Source: Cellulomonas telluris (GTDB lineage Bacteria > Actinomycetota > Actinomycetes > Actinomycetales > Cellulomonadaceae). From it: a stretch of DNA of 64,000 nt. This document shows positions 1 through 8,392 of the stretch, piece after piece (position 1 is the stretch's first letter; each line of letters opens with the position of its first letter). The position numbers and the translations under genes were made by a program. The stretch is from positions 186,001 to 250,000 of the forward strand of contig NZ_QXFN01000003.1 of the NCBI RefSeq assembly GCF_004886325.1. Direction: 5' to 3'. The notes under the pieces are model-generated. The model was not told where the DNA came from. It made no database searches and saw only the letters and a list, made by a program, of their open reading frames with translations.

Positions 1-1
1 G

Positions 2-1495
2 CCCACGGCCGCCGCGGTGCCCGGGTCCGACTACGAGGAGCTCGCACGGCGCCGCGGCCTGCGCCAGACCGAGGTCTTCCCGCTCGTGCTGTTCGCGACC
101 GGCGGGATGATGATCTTCCCCGCCACGGCGGACCTGCTGACGCTGTTCATCGCGCTCGAGGTGCTGTCGCTGCCGCTGTACCTGCTGTCGGGGCTCGCCC
201 GCCGCCGTCGCCTGCTCTCGCAGGAGGCGTCGATGAAGTACTTCCTGCTCGGCGCGTTCACCTCGGCGATCATGCTGTTCGGGATCGCCCTGCTGTACGG
301 CTACAGCGGCTCGATCCGGTTCTCCGAGATCGCGGCGGCGACCGCGACGCCCGGGGGCACGGACGACCTCCTGCTCGTCGGGGCGGTGCTGCTGCTCGTC
401 GGCCTGCTGTTCAAGGTCGGCGCCGTCCCGTTCCACCAGTGGACGCCCGACGTGTACCAGGGCGCCCCCACGCCGGTCACCGGGTTCATGGCGGCCTGCA
501 CCAAGGTGGCCGCGTTCGGCGCCCTCCTGCGCGTCGTCTACGGGATGCTCCCCGGCATGCGGTGGGACCTCGAGGTCGTGCTGTGGACCGTCGCGATCCT
601 CACGATGGTCGTCGGCACGGTCGCCGCGCTCGTGCAGACCGACGTCAAGCGCCTCCTCGCCTACTCCTCGATCGCGCACGCCGGGTTCGTCCTCACGGGC
701 GTCGTGGCGCTGGACGACTCCGGCATCACCGCCGTGCTGTTCTACCTGCTGGCCTACGGGGCCACGACGCTCGGCGCGTTCGGGCTCGTCGCCCTCGTGC
801 GCGAGCGCGGGACGCGCGACGGCACCGACGAGCCCGCGGTGCTCGGGGAGGCGACGCGGCTGTCGCAGTGGGCCGGGCTGGGTCGGACGCACCCCGCGCT
901 GGCGGTGACGTTCACGCTCTTCCTGCTGTCGTTCGCGGGCATCCCGCTCACGGCCGGCTTCACCGGCAAGTTCGCGGTGTTCTCCGCCGCGGTCGCGGGC
1001 GGCGCCTGGCCGCTCGCGCTCGTCGGCGTGCTCGCGTCCGTCGCGGCCGGGTTCTTCTACGTCCGCATCATCGTGCTGCTGTTCTTCACCGAGCCCGCGG
1101 GGTCCCCGGCCGGGGCGGACGGCACGGCTGTCGGCGAGCCGGCGGGCGGTGAGCGCGTGGACGGCGCGGACGGCGCGGACGGCGGCGACGCGCCCGTCGC
1201 GTCGGGCGTCGGGGGCGCGACGGCCGCCGGCGCGGCTCCGCTCGCCGCCGCGACGGCGGACGCGACCGCGGGCCCGGGGACCGCGACGGCGGACGCGACC
1301 GCGGGCCCGGGGACCGCGACGGCAACGGCGACGGCGACCGGGACCACCGTCGAGCGCGGCACCACGACGGTCGTGCCGGGCGAGGGGCTGACCGTCGTCG
1401 CGGTGGCCGTGTGCGCGCTGCTCACCGTCGTGCTCGGTGTCGCCCCCCAGCCCGTCCTGGACGCGATCGGCTCCGTGGCGGTCCTCCTGCCGTGA
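2..1495 (+). CDS. nuoN: NADH-quinone oxidoreductase subunit N, 5'-truncated by window edge
   Basis: This is the C-terminal part of NuoN, a proton-pumping antiporter-like membrane subunit of respiratory complex I. The frame is open to the window edge, so the true start lies upstream. Several hydrophobic helices are visible, with the family segments FKVGAVPFHQWTPDVYQGAP and LVQTDVKRLLAYSSIAHAGF, which carry the conserved membrane lysines and histidines. Odd feature: between the penultimate and last helices (about residues 360-457 of the visible part) there is a roughly 100-residue Ala/Thr/Gly/Asp-rich insertion with a perfect 11-residue tandem duplication. It is normally the last nuo gene, and the next gene, a polyprenyl synthase, would make the side chain of the quinone this complex reduces. 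Confidence 0.95.
   Translation, partial: PTAAAVPGSDYEELARRRGLRQTEVFPLVLFATGGMMIFPATADLLTLFIALEVLSLPLYLLSGLARRRRLLSQEASMKYFLLGAFTSAIMLFGIALLYGYSGSIRFSEIAAATATPGGTDDLLLVGAVLLLVGLLFKVGAVPFHQWTPDVYQGAPTPVTGFMAACTKVAAFGALLRVVYGMLPGMRWDLEVVLWTVAILTMVVGTVAALVQTDVKRLLAYSSIAHAGFVLTGVVALDDSGITAVLFYLLAYGATTLGAFGLVALVRERGTRDGTDEPAVLGEATRLSQWAGLGRTHPALAVTFTLFLLSFAGIPLTAGFTGKFAVFSAAVAGGAWPLALVGVLASVAAGFFYVRIIVLLFFTEPAGSPAGADGTAVGEPAGGERVDGADGADGGDAPVASGVGGATAAGAAPLAAATADATAGPGTATADATAGPGTATATATATGTTVERGTTTVVPGEGLTVVAVAVCALLTVVLGVAPQPVLDAIGSVAVLLP
1250..1315 (+). repeat. Two perfect 33-bp tandem copies inside nuoN
   Basis: The 33-bp unit at 1250-1282 recurs exactly at 1283-1315 and is followed by a decaying GCGACG-type run to about 1340. 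It is in frame and encodes ATADATAGPGT twice. It lies in the low-complexity insertion of NuoN and looks like a slippage-generated linker expansion. Confidence 0.9.
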
Positions 1496-1553
1496 CCACG
1501 CCGCCGCCACGCCGCGGACGAACCGGTCGGAACCGGGCGTCCTGCCCGTCCCG

Positions 1554-1584
1554 TTCCGTACCGCGACGCGCGGACGGATAGGTT
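1554..1584 (+). promoter_or_regulatory. Candidate promoter giving a leaderless polyprenyl synthase mRNA
   Basis: A -10-like TAGGTT (1579-1584) lies 6 bases before the GTG at 1591, with a weak -35-like TTCCGT (1554-1559, 19-bp spacer). No Shine-Dalgarno sequence precedes the GTG. This geometry places the expected transcription start at or next to the start codon. Confidence 0.45.
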
Positions 1585-1590
1585 CGTCCT

Positions 1591-2598
1591 GTGACGACCG
1601 CCCTCGCCCTCCCGCTGCACGACGCCGAGCTGGCGGAGCGCCTGACCGGGCGCATGTCCCTGGTCGAGGAGCTGCTGCGCGACTCCGTCACGTCGACCGA
1701 CCCGATCGCCGACCTCGCGTCCCGCCACCTGGTCAACGCCGGCGGCAAGCGGCTGCGTCCGCTGCTCACGCTGCTGACCGCCGAGCTCGGGCACGCGGAC
1801 CGGCGGGAGGTCGTGGACGCGGCGGCGGTGGTCGAGCTGACCCACCTCGCGACGCTGTACCACGACGACGTCATGGACTCGGCCCCGGTCCGCCGCGGTG
1901 CGCCGTCGGCGCACGAGGTGTGGGGCAACTCGGTCGCGATCCTCACCGGCGACCTGCTGTTCGCGCGGGCGTCGTCGCTGGTGTCCGGGCTGGGCCCCGA
2001 GGCCGTGCGCATCCAGGCCGCGACGTTCGAGCGGCTCTGCCTCGGGCAGCTGCACGAGACGGTCGGCCCGCGCCCGGGCGAGGACGCGGTCGAGCACTAC
2101 CTGCAGGTGCTGTCCGACAAGACGGCGTCCCTCATCGCGACGTCCGCCCGCTTCGGAGCGATGTTCGCCGGCTGCTCCGCGGAGGTCGTGCGGACGGTGA
2201 CACGCTTCGGCGAGACGATCGGCGTCGCGTTCCAGCTCGCGGACGACGTCATCGACCTCACGTCCGACGGCACGGTGACGGGCAAGACGCCCGGCACGGA
2301 CCTGCGCGAGGGCGTCCCGACGATGCCGGCCCTGCTGCTGCGCGCACGCGCGGGCGCGTCCGACGCGACGGAGGACGACCGCAGCGCCCTGGCCCTGCTC
2401 GACGCGGACCTCTCCGACGACGACGCGCTGGCCGCCGCGGTGGACGCGCTGCGGGGGCACGACGTCGTGGCCCGCACGCGCGACCGGGCCGTGGAGCTGG
2501 CGCGGCAGGCGGTCACGGAGCTCGCGCCGCTGCCCGCCGGTCCGGTCAAGGAGGCGCTCGTGGCGTTCGCCGACGCGCTCGTCGACCGCGCCTCGTGA
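1591..2598 (+). CDS. trans-polyprenyl diphosphate synthase
   Basis: A 335-aa prenyl chain elongase that adds isopentenyl diphosphate units to an allylic primer, most likely to make the menaquinone side chain given the adjacent nuoN. Visible family signatures are GGKRLRP (residues 51-57), the first Asp-rich motif DDVMD (92-96) and the second, DDVID (218-222), both of which bind Mg-diphosphate. The residues just before the first motif are LYH, so there are no obvious bulky chain-length-limiting aromatics immediately adjacent. This is compatible with a long product, but the chain length cannot be read reliably. The GTG start is supported by a -10 box 6 bases upstream. The gene belongs to the HepT/IspB/GrcC group, and no exact symbol is assigned. 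Confidence 0.9.
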   Translation: MTTALALPLHDAELAERLTGRMSLVEELLRDSVTSTDPIADLASRHLVNAGGKRLRPLLTLLTAELGHADRREVVDAAAVVELTHLATLYHDDVMDSAPVRRGAPSAHEVWGNSVAILTGDLLFARASSLVSGLGPEAVRIQAATFERLCLGQLHETVGPRPGEDAVEHYLQVLSDKTASLIATSARFGAMFAGCSAEVVRTVTRFGETIGVAFQLADDVIDLTSDGTVTGKTPGTDLREGVPTMPALLLRARAGASDATEDDRSALALLDADLSDDDALAAAVDALRGHDVVARTRDRAVELARQAVTELAPLPAGPVKEALVAFADALVDRAS

Positions 2599-2608
2599 GC
2601 CGGGCGGC

Positions 2609-3367
2609 GTGATGGGGACCGGAGTCGAGCTGCGGTCCGCGGTCGCGACCGACCGCGCCGGGCGGGACACGAACGAGGACAGCGCCTGGGCCGCCGACGG
2701 GCTGTACGTCGTGGCGGACGGCATGGGCGGGCACGAGGCGGGCGAGGTGGCCTCGCGCGTCGCGATCGAGGCCGTCAGCGTGCTCGCCGGGGCGGAGCCG
2801 ACGGTGGAGGACGCGGCGGAGGTGCTGCGCGAGGCGCACCGCCGGGTCCGCGAGCTGCCGTCCGGCGGCGACCGGCGGCCGGGCACCACGCTCACCGGGG
2901 TCGCGGTGACGAGCCGCGACGGCGAGCCGTGCTGGCTGGTGCTCAACGTGGGGGACTCGCGCACGTACCGCATGGTGGGCGGGATCCTCGAGCAGCTCAC
3001 CCAGGACCACTCGGAGGTCGCCGAGCTCGTCGCCGAGGGGCTGCTCGCGGTCGAGGACGCCGCGCACCACCCGCGGCGGCACGTCGTCACGCGCGTGCTG
3101 GGCGGCGGCTCCTCGACGGTGGAGCCGGACCTCTGGCTGTTCCCCGTCAGCCCCGGCGACCGCATGGTCGCGTGCTCGGACGGCCTGACGGACGTGCTGC
3201 CGGACGCGCGGGTCCAGGCGGTGCTGCGGGCGGAGCCGGACGCGCGGGACGCGGCGGAGCGCCTGGTGCGGGAGGCCCTGGCGGCCGGCGCGCAGGACAA
3301 CGTGACCGTGGTGGTGGTCGACGCGCTCACCGTGACGCGCGCCGACGACGCGGCGGACACCGCGTGA
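2609..3367 (+). CDS. PP2C-family serine/threonine protein phosphatase
   Basis: A 252-aa cytosolic metal-dependent phosphatase without membrane segments. The PP2C motifs are in order: RDTNEDS near residue 18, VADGMGGH (the DG motif for the metal pair), NVGDSRTYR, SDGLTDVL and QDNVTVVVV near the C-terminus. It probably removes phosphate from Ser/Thr-kinase targets. It starts 10 bases after the polyprenyl synthase stop, with GTG at 2609 or ATG at 2612, and is followed 31 bases later by an FHA-domain protein, a phosphothreonine reader. That pairing is typical of Ser/Thr phosphosignalling. No kinase gene is present in this window. Length and motifs are normal for the short actinobacterial PP2C group. 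Confidence 0.92.
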   Translation: MMGTGVELRSAVATDRAGRDTNEDSAWAADGLYVVADGMGGHEAGEVASRVAIEAVSVLAGAEPTVEDAAEVLREAHRRVRELPSGGDRRPGTTLTGVAVTSRDGEPCWLVLNVGDSRTYRMVGGILEQLTQDHSEVAELVAEGLLAVEDAAHHPRRHVVTRVLGGGSSTVEPDLWLFPVSPGDRMVACSDGLTDVLPDARVQAVLRAEPDARDAAERLVREALAAGAQDNVTVVVVDALTVTRADDAADTA

Positions 3368-3398
3368 TGACGCCGGGTGCCGCCGCGGGGGCACGGTC

Positions 3399-5099
3399 GT
3401 GAGCACGCGCGCCTCGGCTCCCCGCTGCGCGTCCTGCGGGATGCCGCTGGCTCCGGAGGCGGTCTCGTGCGCCGTGTGCGGTGCCCGGGTGCCGCTCATC
3501 GCCCGGCCCGAGGTCGTCCGCACCCCGTCCGACGGCGGAGGGCCGCCGGCTGCCACCCCGGACGGCGCCGCCGCCGGCGCCGGATGGGGCGCGCCGGGCG
3601 GTGCGGTGGCGTCGCCGGCCGCCGCGCCTGGTCCCGGTCCGGTGCCCGACGCTCCCGTCGCCCGCCGCCGCGCGGGCGGTGCCCCGCACCCGTCCGCGCC
3701 GTCGGTCGGGCGGCGCGTGCTGGCGCAGCTGACGGACCTGGGCGTGGTCGCGCTCGGGGCTGGTGCGGCGGCAGGCGCCGCGGCGGTGGTCGGTGCTCCG
3801 CCCCTCGCGGCGACGGCGACCACCGCCGTCCTCGTCGGGCTCGCGCTGGTCGTCGCGGAGGGGCTGCTCGGTGCCACCGCCGGAGCGGCGGCGCTGGGGC
3901 TGCGGACCGTCGCGCACACGACGGGCGCGACGCCGGGCGTCGGACGCGCGCTGGTGCGGCAGCTGGTCCTCGCCCTCGGGTCGGTGCTCCCCGTCGCCGG
4001 GCCCCTGCTGGTCTCGGCCACCGGGGCGCTCGACGCCGGTCCCGACCGTCGCGGGTGGCACGACCGCGCGTCGGGCACCCGGGTGGTCGACGCGGCGGCG
4101 CCGGCGCACGCACGCGGTCCCGCCCCGCTGCCGGCGGGACGCCGGGCGGCGGGCGGTGCACGTCCGGGACCCGGCGGCGTCCCCGCCGCACCCGTGCGCG
4201 GCGACGCCGCGCCCGACGGCACACGGGCCGGTGCCGCCGTGCCTCCGCCGGCACCGACCCCGGTGTCGCTCGCGGGTGCGGCGGACGTGCGTCCGCCGCT
4301 CGTGCCGGCCGACCCCCCGGTGGCGCCGTGGGAGGGTGCGGAGGTCGCACCCGCCCCGGCGGCTCCGGCGCCGGCTCCGGTGTCCCGGCGCGACGCGCCC
4401 ACGGAGACCTTCCTCCCCGTCGCGCCGGCGGCCCCGGCCCCGTGGGCACGGCCCGCCCCCGCGCCGGTCGCCCCCGTCGGGCCCGAGGGCCCGCGCGCGG
4501 AGGTCGGCGACGGCACCGACCCCGGCGCGGGGATCGGCGGCGGCACCGACCCGCGCGCGGTGGTCGGCGGCGGCACCGACCCGCTCGCGGAGGTCGTCGA
4601 CGGAACCGATCCCCGCTCAGGGCCCGCCGCGCCCGCTGCGCCGGGCGTGGTGCCGCCGCCCCCCACGCCGCTGCCGGTCGTGCCCGACGACCTGGTCGAG
4701 CTCGAGCACACCCGTGTGCGCGACCTGGCGCAGCTGCGCCGTCGTGCGACGACCCTCGCGCTGCAGTTCGACACCGGTCCCCGGGTGCGCGTGGTGGGGC
4801 GCGGCCTGGCGGGCCGTGGCCCGCGCGCGGAGGACGGCGCGGACATCCTGCACGTCGTCGCGGTCGACGACCCCTCGCGCTCCGTCTCGCGCGTGCACCT
4901 GGAGTTCGGGCCCGAGCCTCCGGAGCACCCGGACGGGCCCGCGGGCGTGTGGGTGATGGACCGTGGCTCGACGAACGGGAGCGTCGTCGTGGCTCCGGGC
5001 GGGGAGGCGCACGTGCTGCCGCCGGGCACCCGCGCCGTGGTCCGGGCGGGCTGGACGGTGCGGATCGGCCAGCGCCTCGTGCAGGTCGAGGACGCCTGA
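3399..5099 (+). CDS. Zinc-ribbon / RDD membrane / FHA domain fusion protein
   Basis: A 566-aa modular protein starting at GTG 3399. The order is: an N-terminal zinc ribbon with two CxxC knuckles (CASCGMP and CAVCGAR, residues 8-30); an RDD-type hydrophobic region with membrane segments at about residues 105-225; a long Pro/Ala-rich linker with four 10-residue GTDP repeats (about 368-407); and a C-terminal FHA domain (about 460-566) with SVSRVHLEF and DRGSTNGS, the residues that grip phosphothreonine peptides. It is probably a membrane-anchored reader of Thr phosphorylation working with the upstream PP2C. The partner is not identifiable here. The three-domain combination is unusual, although each part is clear. 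Confidence 0.8.
   Translation: MSTRASAPRCASCGMPLAPEAVSCAVCGARVPLIARPEVVRTPSDGGGPPAATPDGAAAGAGWGAPGGAVASPAAAPGPGPVPDAPVARRRAGGAPHPSAPSVGRRVLAQLTDLGVVALGAGAAAGAAAVVGAPPLAATATTAVLVGLALVVAEGLLGATAGAAALGLRTVAHTTGATPGVGRALVRQLVLALGSVLPVAGPLLVSATGALDAGPDRRGWHDRASGTRVVDAAAPAHARGPAPLPAGRRAAGGARPGPGGVPAAPVRGDAAPDGTRAGAAVPPPAPTPVSLAGAADVRPPLVPADPPVAPWEGAEVAPAPAAPAPAPVSRRDAPTETFLPVAPAAPAPWARPAPAPVAPVGPEGPRAEVGDGTDPGAGIGGGTDPRAVVGGGTDPLAEVVDGTDPRSGPAAPAAPGVVPPPPTPLPVVPDDLVELEHTRVRDLAQLRRRATTLALQFDTGPRVRVVGRGLAGRGPRAEDGADILHVVAVDDPSRSVSRVHLEFGPEPPEHPDGPAGVWVMDRGSTNGSVVVAPGGEAHVLPPGTRAVVRAGWTVRIGQRLVQVEDA
4501..4620 (+). repeat. Four 30-bp tandem units in the FHA protein linker
   Basis: Four consecutive imperfect 30-bp units fill 4501-4620 exactly and encode EVGDGTDPGA, GIGGGTDPRA, VVGGGTDPLA and EVVDGTDPRS. 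The GTDP core is invariant. The threonines could be phosphorylation sites, which is an inference. Confidence 0.85.
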
Positions 5100-5101
5100 G
5101 C

Positions 5102-6073
5102 TCAGACCCTCCCGCGACCACCGCGGTCGTCGGCGGGTGCGCCCGCGCTCGCGGCGGCGGCGCGCGCGGCCAGGCGCGTCGTGCGCGCGGTGCGCAGGCC
5201 GTCGACGGTGAGGACGACGAGCGCGAGCCACACCAGGCCGAAGCCCCACCAGCGCGCGGGCGGCATCTCCTCGCCCGCGACGAGCACGCCGATCGCCAGC
5301 TGAAGCACCGGGGCCAGGTACTGCAGCATCCCCACCACCGACAGGGGCAGCCGCCGTGCGGCGGAGTTGAACAGCAGCAGCGGCACGGCGGTGAGGACGC
5401 CGGAACCGGCGAGCCCGACCGCGTGCCACGTGCCGTGCGCGCCCCACGTGCCGGACCCGGTGGCGTGCAGCCAGCCGAGGTAGCCGACCGCCACGGGGAC
5501 GAGCACCGCGGTCTCCGCCGCGAGGCCGGGCAGGGCGGGGACGCGGGCGCCGACGCTGCTCTTGATGAGCCCGTACACGCCGAAGCTCCCGGCGAGCGTC
5601 AGCGCGATCCACGGCAGCCGCCCGAGGCCCGCGGTGATGACGACGACCGCGCCGGCGCCGAGTCCGAGCGCGACCCACTGCACCGGACGCAGCCGTTCGC
5701 CGAGCACGAGCACGGCGAGCCCGACCGTGACGAGCGGGTTGATGAAGTAGCCGAGCGCGGCGTCGACGACGTGGCCGGTGGTGACGCCGTGCACGAACAC
5801 GAGCCAGTTCACGGCGAGCAGCACCGCGGCGAGCGTGAGGCGCGCGAGCAGGCGGCGGTCCCGCAGCAGCGCGACGAAGACGCCCCACGTGCGGGTGGCG
5901 AGCAGCAGCACGAGGCAGAACAGCAGGGACCACACGACCCGGTGGGCGATGATCTCGACCGCGCCGGAGGGGGAGAGCAGCGGGAAGTAGAGGGGCAGCG
6001 CGCCCCAGAGGAGGTAGGCGGCGACGCCGGCGGCGAGCCCCGCGCGGCGGTCGGGGGCGGGCGCGTCGGGCAC
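5102..6073 (-). CDS. rarD: EamA-family transporter, RarD type
   Basis: A 323-aa inner-membrane protein with about ten predicted helices formed by two EamA repeats. The N-terminus reads AAYLLWGALPLYFPLL, typical of RarD, and the internal VNWLVFVHGVTTGHVVDAAL and ALGYFINPLVTV segments are also characteristic. RarD proteins are drug/metabolite exporters of unknown substrate. The gene converges tail to tail on the FHA gene, with stops 2 bases apart and no visible terminator between them. The start is GTG at 6073. On its strand a -10-like TACAGT ends 5 bases before this GTG and no Shine-Dalgarno is present, so the mRNA may be leaderless. The substrate cannot be inferred from context. Confidence 0.88.
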   Translation of the reverse strand: MPDAPAPDRRAGLAAGVAAYLLWGALPLYFPLLSPSGAVEIIAHRVVWSLLFCLVLLLATRTWGVFVALLRDRRLLARLTLAAVLLAVNWLVFVHGVTTGHVVDAALGYFINPLVTVGLAVLVLGERLRPVQWVALGLGAGAVVVITAGLGRLPWIALTLAGSFGVYGLIKSSVGARVPALPGLAAETAVLVPVAVGYLGWLHATGSGTWGAHGTWHAVGLAGSGVLTAVPLLLFNSAARRLPLSVVGMLQYLAPVLQLAIGVLVAGEEMPPARWWGFGLVWLALVVLTVDGLRTARTTRLAARAAAASAGAPADDRGGRGRV

Positions 6074-6129
6074 ACGTCACTGTAGGCACCCGCGGACGGG
6101 GTGGCGGGCGGGCCGCGCGCCTCGTGCTG

Positions 6130-6158
6130 TTGACGGTGGCGTACGTCACCCCTAGTGT
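6130..6158 (+). promoter_or_regulatory. Alpha-amylase promoter
   Basis: TTGACG (6130-6135) and TAGTGT (6153-6158) are separated by exactly 17 bases, a good housekeeping-sigma promoter. Transcription would start near 6165, inside the operator block just downstream. This rules out the earlier in-frame start codon at 6155. Confidence 0.7.
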
Positions 6159-6162
6159 CTCT

Positions 6163-6199
6163 TTGCAGCAAGTTGCGTACGTCTCGCAAGCAGTTGCGA
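6163..6199 (+). promoter_or_regulatory. Cluster of TTGC(G/A)..GCAA operator half-sites, MalR/LacI-type
   Basis: The block holds TTGCAGCAA (6163-6171), TTGCG (6173-6177), CGCAA (6185-6189) and TTGCG (6194-6198). Bases 6184-6199 form an inverted repeat, TCGCAA-GCAG-TTGCGA. Similar TTGCAGCAA-type repeats precede amylase genes in Streptomyces, where a LacI-family maltose regulator represses them. The position over the expected transcription start fits repression in the absence of maltodextrin. Confidence 0.65.
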
Positions 6200-6349
6200 C
6201 CGACGTGCGTGCGCCCCGGGGATCAGGACGCCCGGGTCACCTCCTCCACGCCCGACGCCGTCCCGCACGGGCGGCGCCGGGACGACCGGTGCAGCGCCGC
6301 GCCGGCGAGCCGCCCGACGACGCCGTCGGGCACGACCCGAGGAGACCCC

Positions 6350-8200
6350 GTGTCCGCACCGCCCCTGCCCGTCCCGCCGCCCGACGGGACCCGGGCGCCC
6401 GCGCGCCGTCGACCCGTCCCCGTCCTGCTCGCCGGGCTGCTGACGGTCGCCCTCGCGCTCGTCGGCGCCGCCGCCGGCGTCACCGCCGCCCGTCCCGCCC
6501 AGGCGCTCCCGCCCGGGGACCGGCCCGGCGTGAACCTCTTCCAGTGGACCTGGGACGCGATCGCCCGCGAGTGCACCGCCGTCCTCGGCCCCGCCGGCTA
6601 CGGGTGGGTGCAGACGTCCCCGCCCAACGAGCACGCCGTCGTCGGCGGCCAGTGGTGGACCTCGTACCAGCCGGTCAGCTACCGCATCGAGTCCAAGCTC
6701 GGCACCCGCGCCGAGTACGCGGCCATGGTGGGGACGTGCCGGTCCGCCGGCGTGGACGTCATCGCGGACGTCGTCGTCAACCACATGAGCGGCCAGAGCG
6801 GCGGCACGGGCTGGGCCGGCACGACGTTCTCCACCGAGCGGTACCCCGGCCCGGCCGGCGGGTACGGCCCGCAGGACTTCCACGACTGCCGCACGGACAT
6901 CGCGAGCTACCAGGACCGCTACCAGGTGCAGAGCTGCCGCCTCGTGGGCCTGCAGGACCTGCGCACGGAGTCGGAGTACGTGCGCCAGGAGATCGCGGAC
7001 TACCTGAACGACCTCATCTCGCTCGGCGTGCGCGGGTTCCGCGTCGACGCGGCCAAGCACATCGCCGCCGCGGACCTCGAGGCCATCCGGGCCAAGCTGT
7101 CCGACCGCAGCGTCTACGTCGTGCACGAGGTGATCGGCGCGGGCGGCGAGCCGATCCAGCCGAGCGAGTACCTCGGGTCCGGCGACTCGCACGAGTTCCA
7201 CTACGCCCGCCACCTCAAGGGACGGTTCCAGGCGGACGAGCTCGCGAGCCTGCGGACGCTGTCGAGCCAGTCGTGGCTGCTGCCCTCGGACCGTGCCGGC
7301 GTCTTCGTCGACAACCACGACACCGAGCGCAACGGCGAGACGCTGTCGTACAGGAACGGGTCCGACCACCGCCTGGCGAACGTCTTCATGCTCGCCTACC
7401 CGTACGGCTGGCCGACCGTCTACTCGGGCTACGCGTTCGCAGACCACGACGCCGGAGCGCCGTCGGAGGCGAACGGCGCCGTGCGGGACGCGGTGTGCGG
7501 GCAGGGCACGTGGACGTGCGCGCACCGCTGGAACGAGACGGCGCACATGGTGGGGTTCCGCAACGCGGTCGCGGGCACGGGCATCACGCACTGGTGGGAC
7601 GACGGCGGCAGCCGGATCGCCTTCGGGCGGGGGAGCGCCGGGTACGTCGCGGTCAACGCGGGCTCCGCCCCGCTGCAGCGCACGTTCCAGACCTCCCTGC
7701 CGGCCGGCGCGTACTGCGACGTCATCAGCGGCGCGCGGTCGGGCGGGGCCTGCACGGGGACGACCGTGACGGTGGACGCCGCCGGGCGGGCGGCGTTCAC
7801 GGTGCCGGCCCAGGGCGCGGTGGCGCTGCACGTCGGCCAGCGGCCCACGGGCGGCGGCACGCCGACGGCGAGCCCGACCGCGAGCCCCACCGCGTCGCCG
7901 ACCGCCGCCCCGGCCCAGGTCTCGTTCGGGGTGCACGCGACGACGGTGTGGGGGCAGGACCTCGCCGTGGTGGGGGACCACCCGGCGCTCGGCGACTGGG
8001 ACCCGGCGCGCGCGGTGGCCCTCTCGTCCGCGACGTACCCCGTCTGGCGGGGGGCCGTGACGCTCCCCGCGGGTGCGACCGTCGAGTACAAGTACGTCCG
8101 CAGGCAGGGCGGGTCGGTGACGTGGGAGTCGGGCGCGAACCGCACGGTGCGCGTCCCGGCGAGCGGCACGCTGACCCTCACCGACACGTGGCGCCCGTGA
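6350..8200 (+). CDS. Secreted alpha-amylase (GH13) with C-terminal CBM20 starch-binding domain
   Basis: A 616-aa endo-alpha-1,4-glucanase acting on starch outside the cell. The start is GTG 6350, with GAGGAGA at 6339-6345. A Sec signal peptide follows: an Arg-rich n-region, the VLLAGLLTVALALVGAAAG core, and cleavage near ARPAQA (about residues 47-52). The GH13 regions are visible: DVIADVVVNH, GFRVDAAKH (nucleophile Asp233), VVHEVIG (acid/base Glu260) and VDNHDTE (Asp324). A short TPTASPTASPTA linker leads to a CBM20 module (about residues 522-616). The size and architecture match actinobacterial secreted amylases. An in-frame extension to 6155 is rejected because it would begin upstream of the expected transcript. 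Expression is probably maltodextrin-inducible through the upstream operators. Confidence 0.93.
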   Translation: MSAPPLPVPPPDGTRAPARRRPVPVLLAGLLTVALALVGAAAGVTAARPAQALPPGDRPGVNLFQWTWDAIARECTAVLGPAGYGWVQTSPPNEHAVVGGQWWTSYQPVSYRIESKLGTRAEYAAMVGTCRSAGVDVIADVVVNHMSGQSGGTGWAGTTFSTERYPGPAGGYGPQDFHDCRTDIASYQDRYQVQSCRLVGLQDLRTESEYVRQEIADYLNDLISLGVRGFRVDAAKHIAAADLEAIRAKLSDRSVYVVHEVIGAGGEPIQPSEYLGSGDSHEFHYARHLKGRFQADELASLRTLSSQSWLLPSDRAGVFVDNHDTERNGETLSYRNGSDHRLANVFMLAYPYGWPTVYSGYAFADHDAGAPSEANGAVRDAVCGQGTWTCAHRWNETAHMVGFRNAVAGTGITHWWDDGGSRIAFGRGSAGYVAVNAGSAPLQRTFQTSLPAGAYCDVISGARSGGACTGTTVTVDAAGRAAFTVPAQGAVALHVGQRPTGGGTPTASPTASPTASPTAAPAQVSFGVHATTVWGQDLAVVGDHPALGDWDPARAVALSSATYPVWRGAVTLPAGATVEYKYVRRQGGSVTWESGANRTVRVPASGTLTLTDTWRP

Positions 8201-8247
8201 CCGGCGGCCGCCGGACGTCGGCCCGCGCGACGGGCCGCCCGTGACCG

Positions 8248-8288
8248 CCGCCCCGGCCCGTGGCGGGCACGGCCGCGCGCCGGGGCGG
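8248..8288 (+). terminator. Hairpin downstream of the amylase gene
   Basis: CCGCCCCGGC (8248-8257) pairs with GCCGGGGCGG (8279-8288), and a small inner stem, CCGTG/CACGG, sits in the loop. There is no U tract, as with most hairpins in this window. Confidence 0.45.
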
Positions 8289-8392
8289 TGAGCGGCGGGG
8301 TGGCGTCGGGCGCGTGGAGGTGACCGGCGCCACCCTGACCTGCGGTTTCGCGAGGTGTCCGCATGCTGGGCTGTCCGTATCGTGGAGTGGAC

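Noticed and set aside
1250-1340. CRISPR-like or regulatory repeat array
   Set aside because: The repeats are in frame within nuoN, tandem without spacers, and encode a low-complexity linker. The 30-bp units at 4501-4620 are likewise coding.
6155-6349. Earlier start for the alpha-amylase
   Set aside because: It would begin upstream of the predicted transcription start and add residues before the signal peptide. GTG 6350 has a good ribosome site and is followed by a standard signal peptide.
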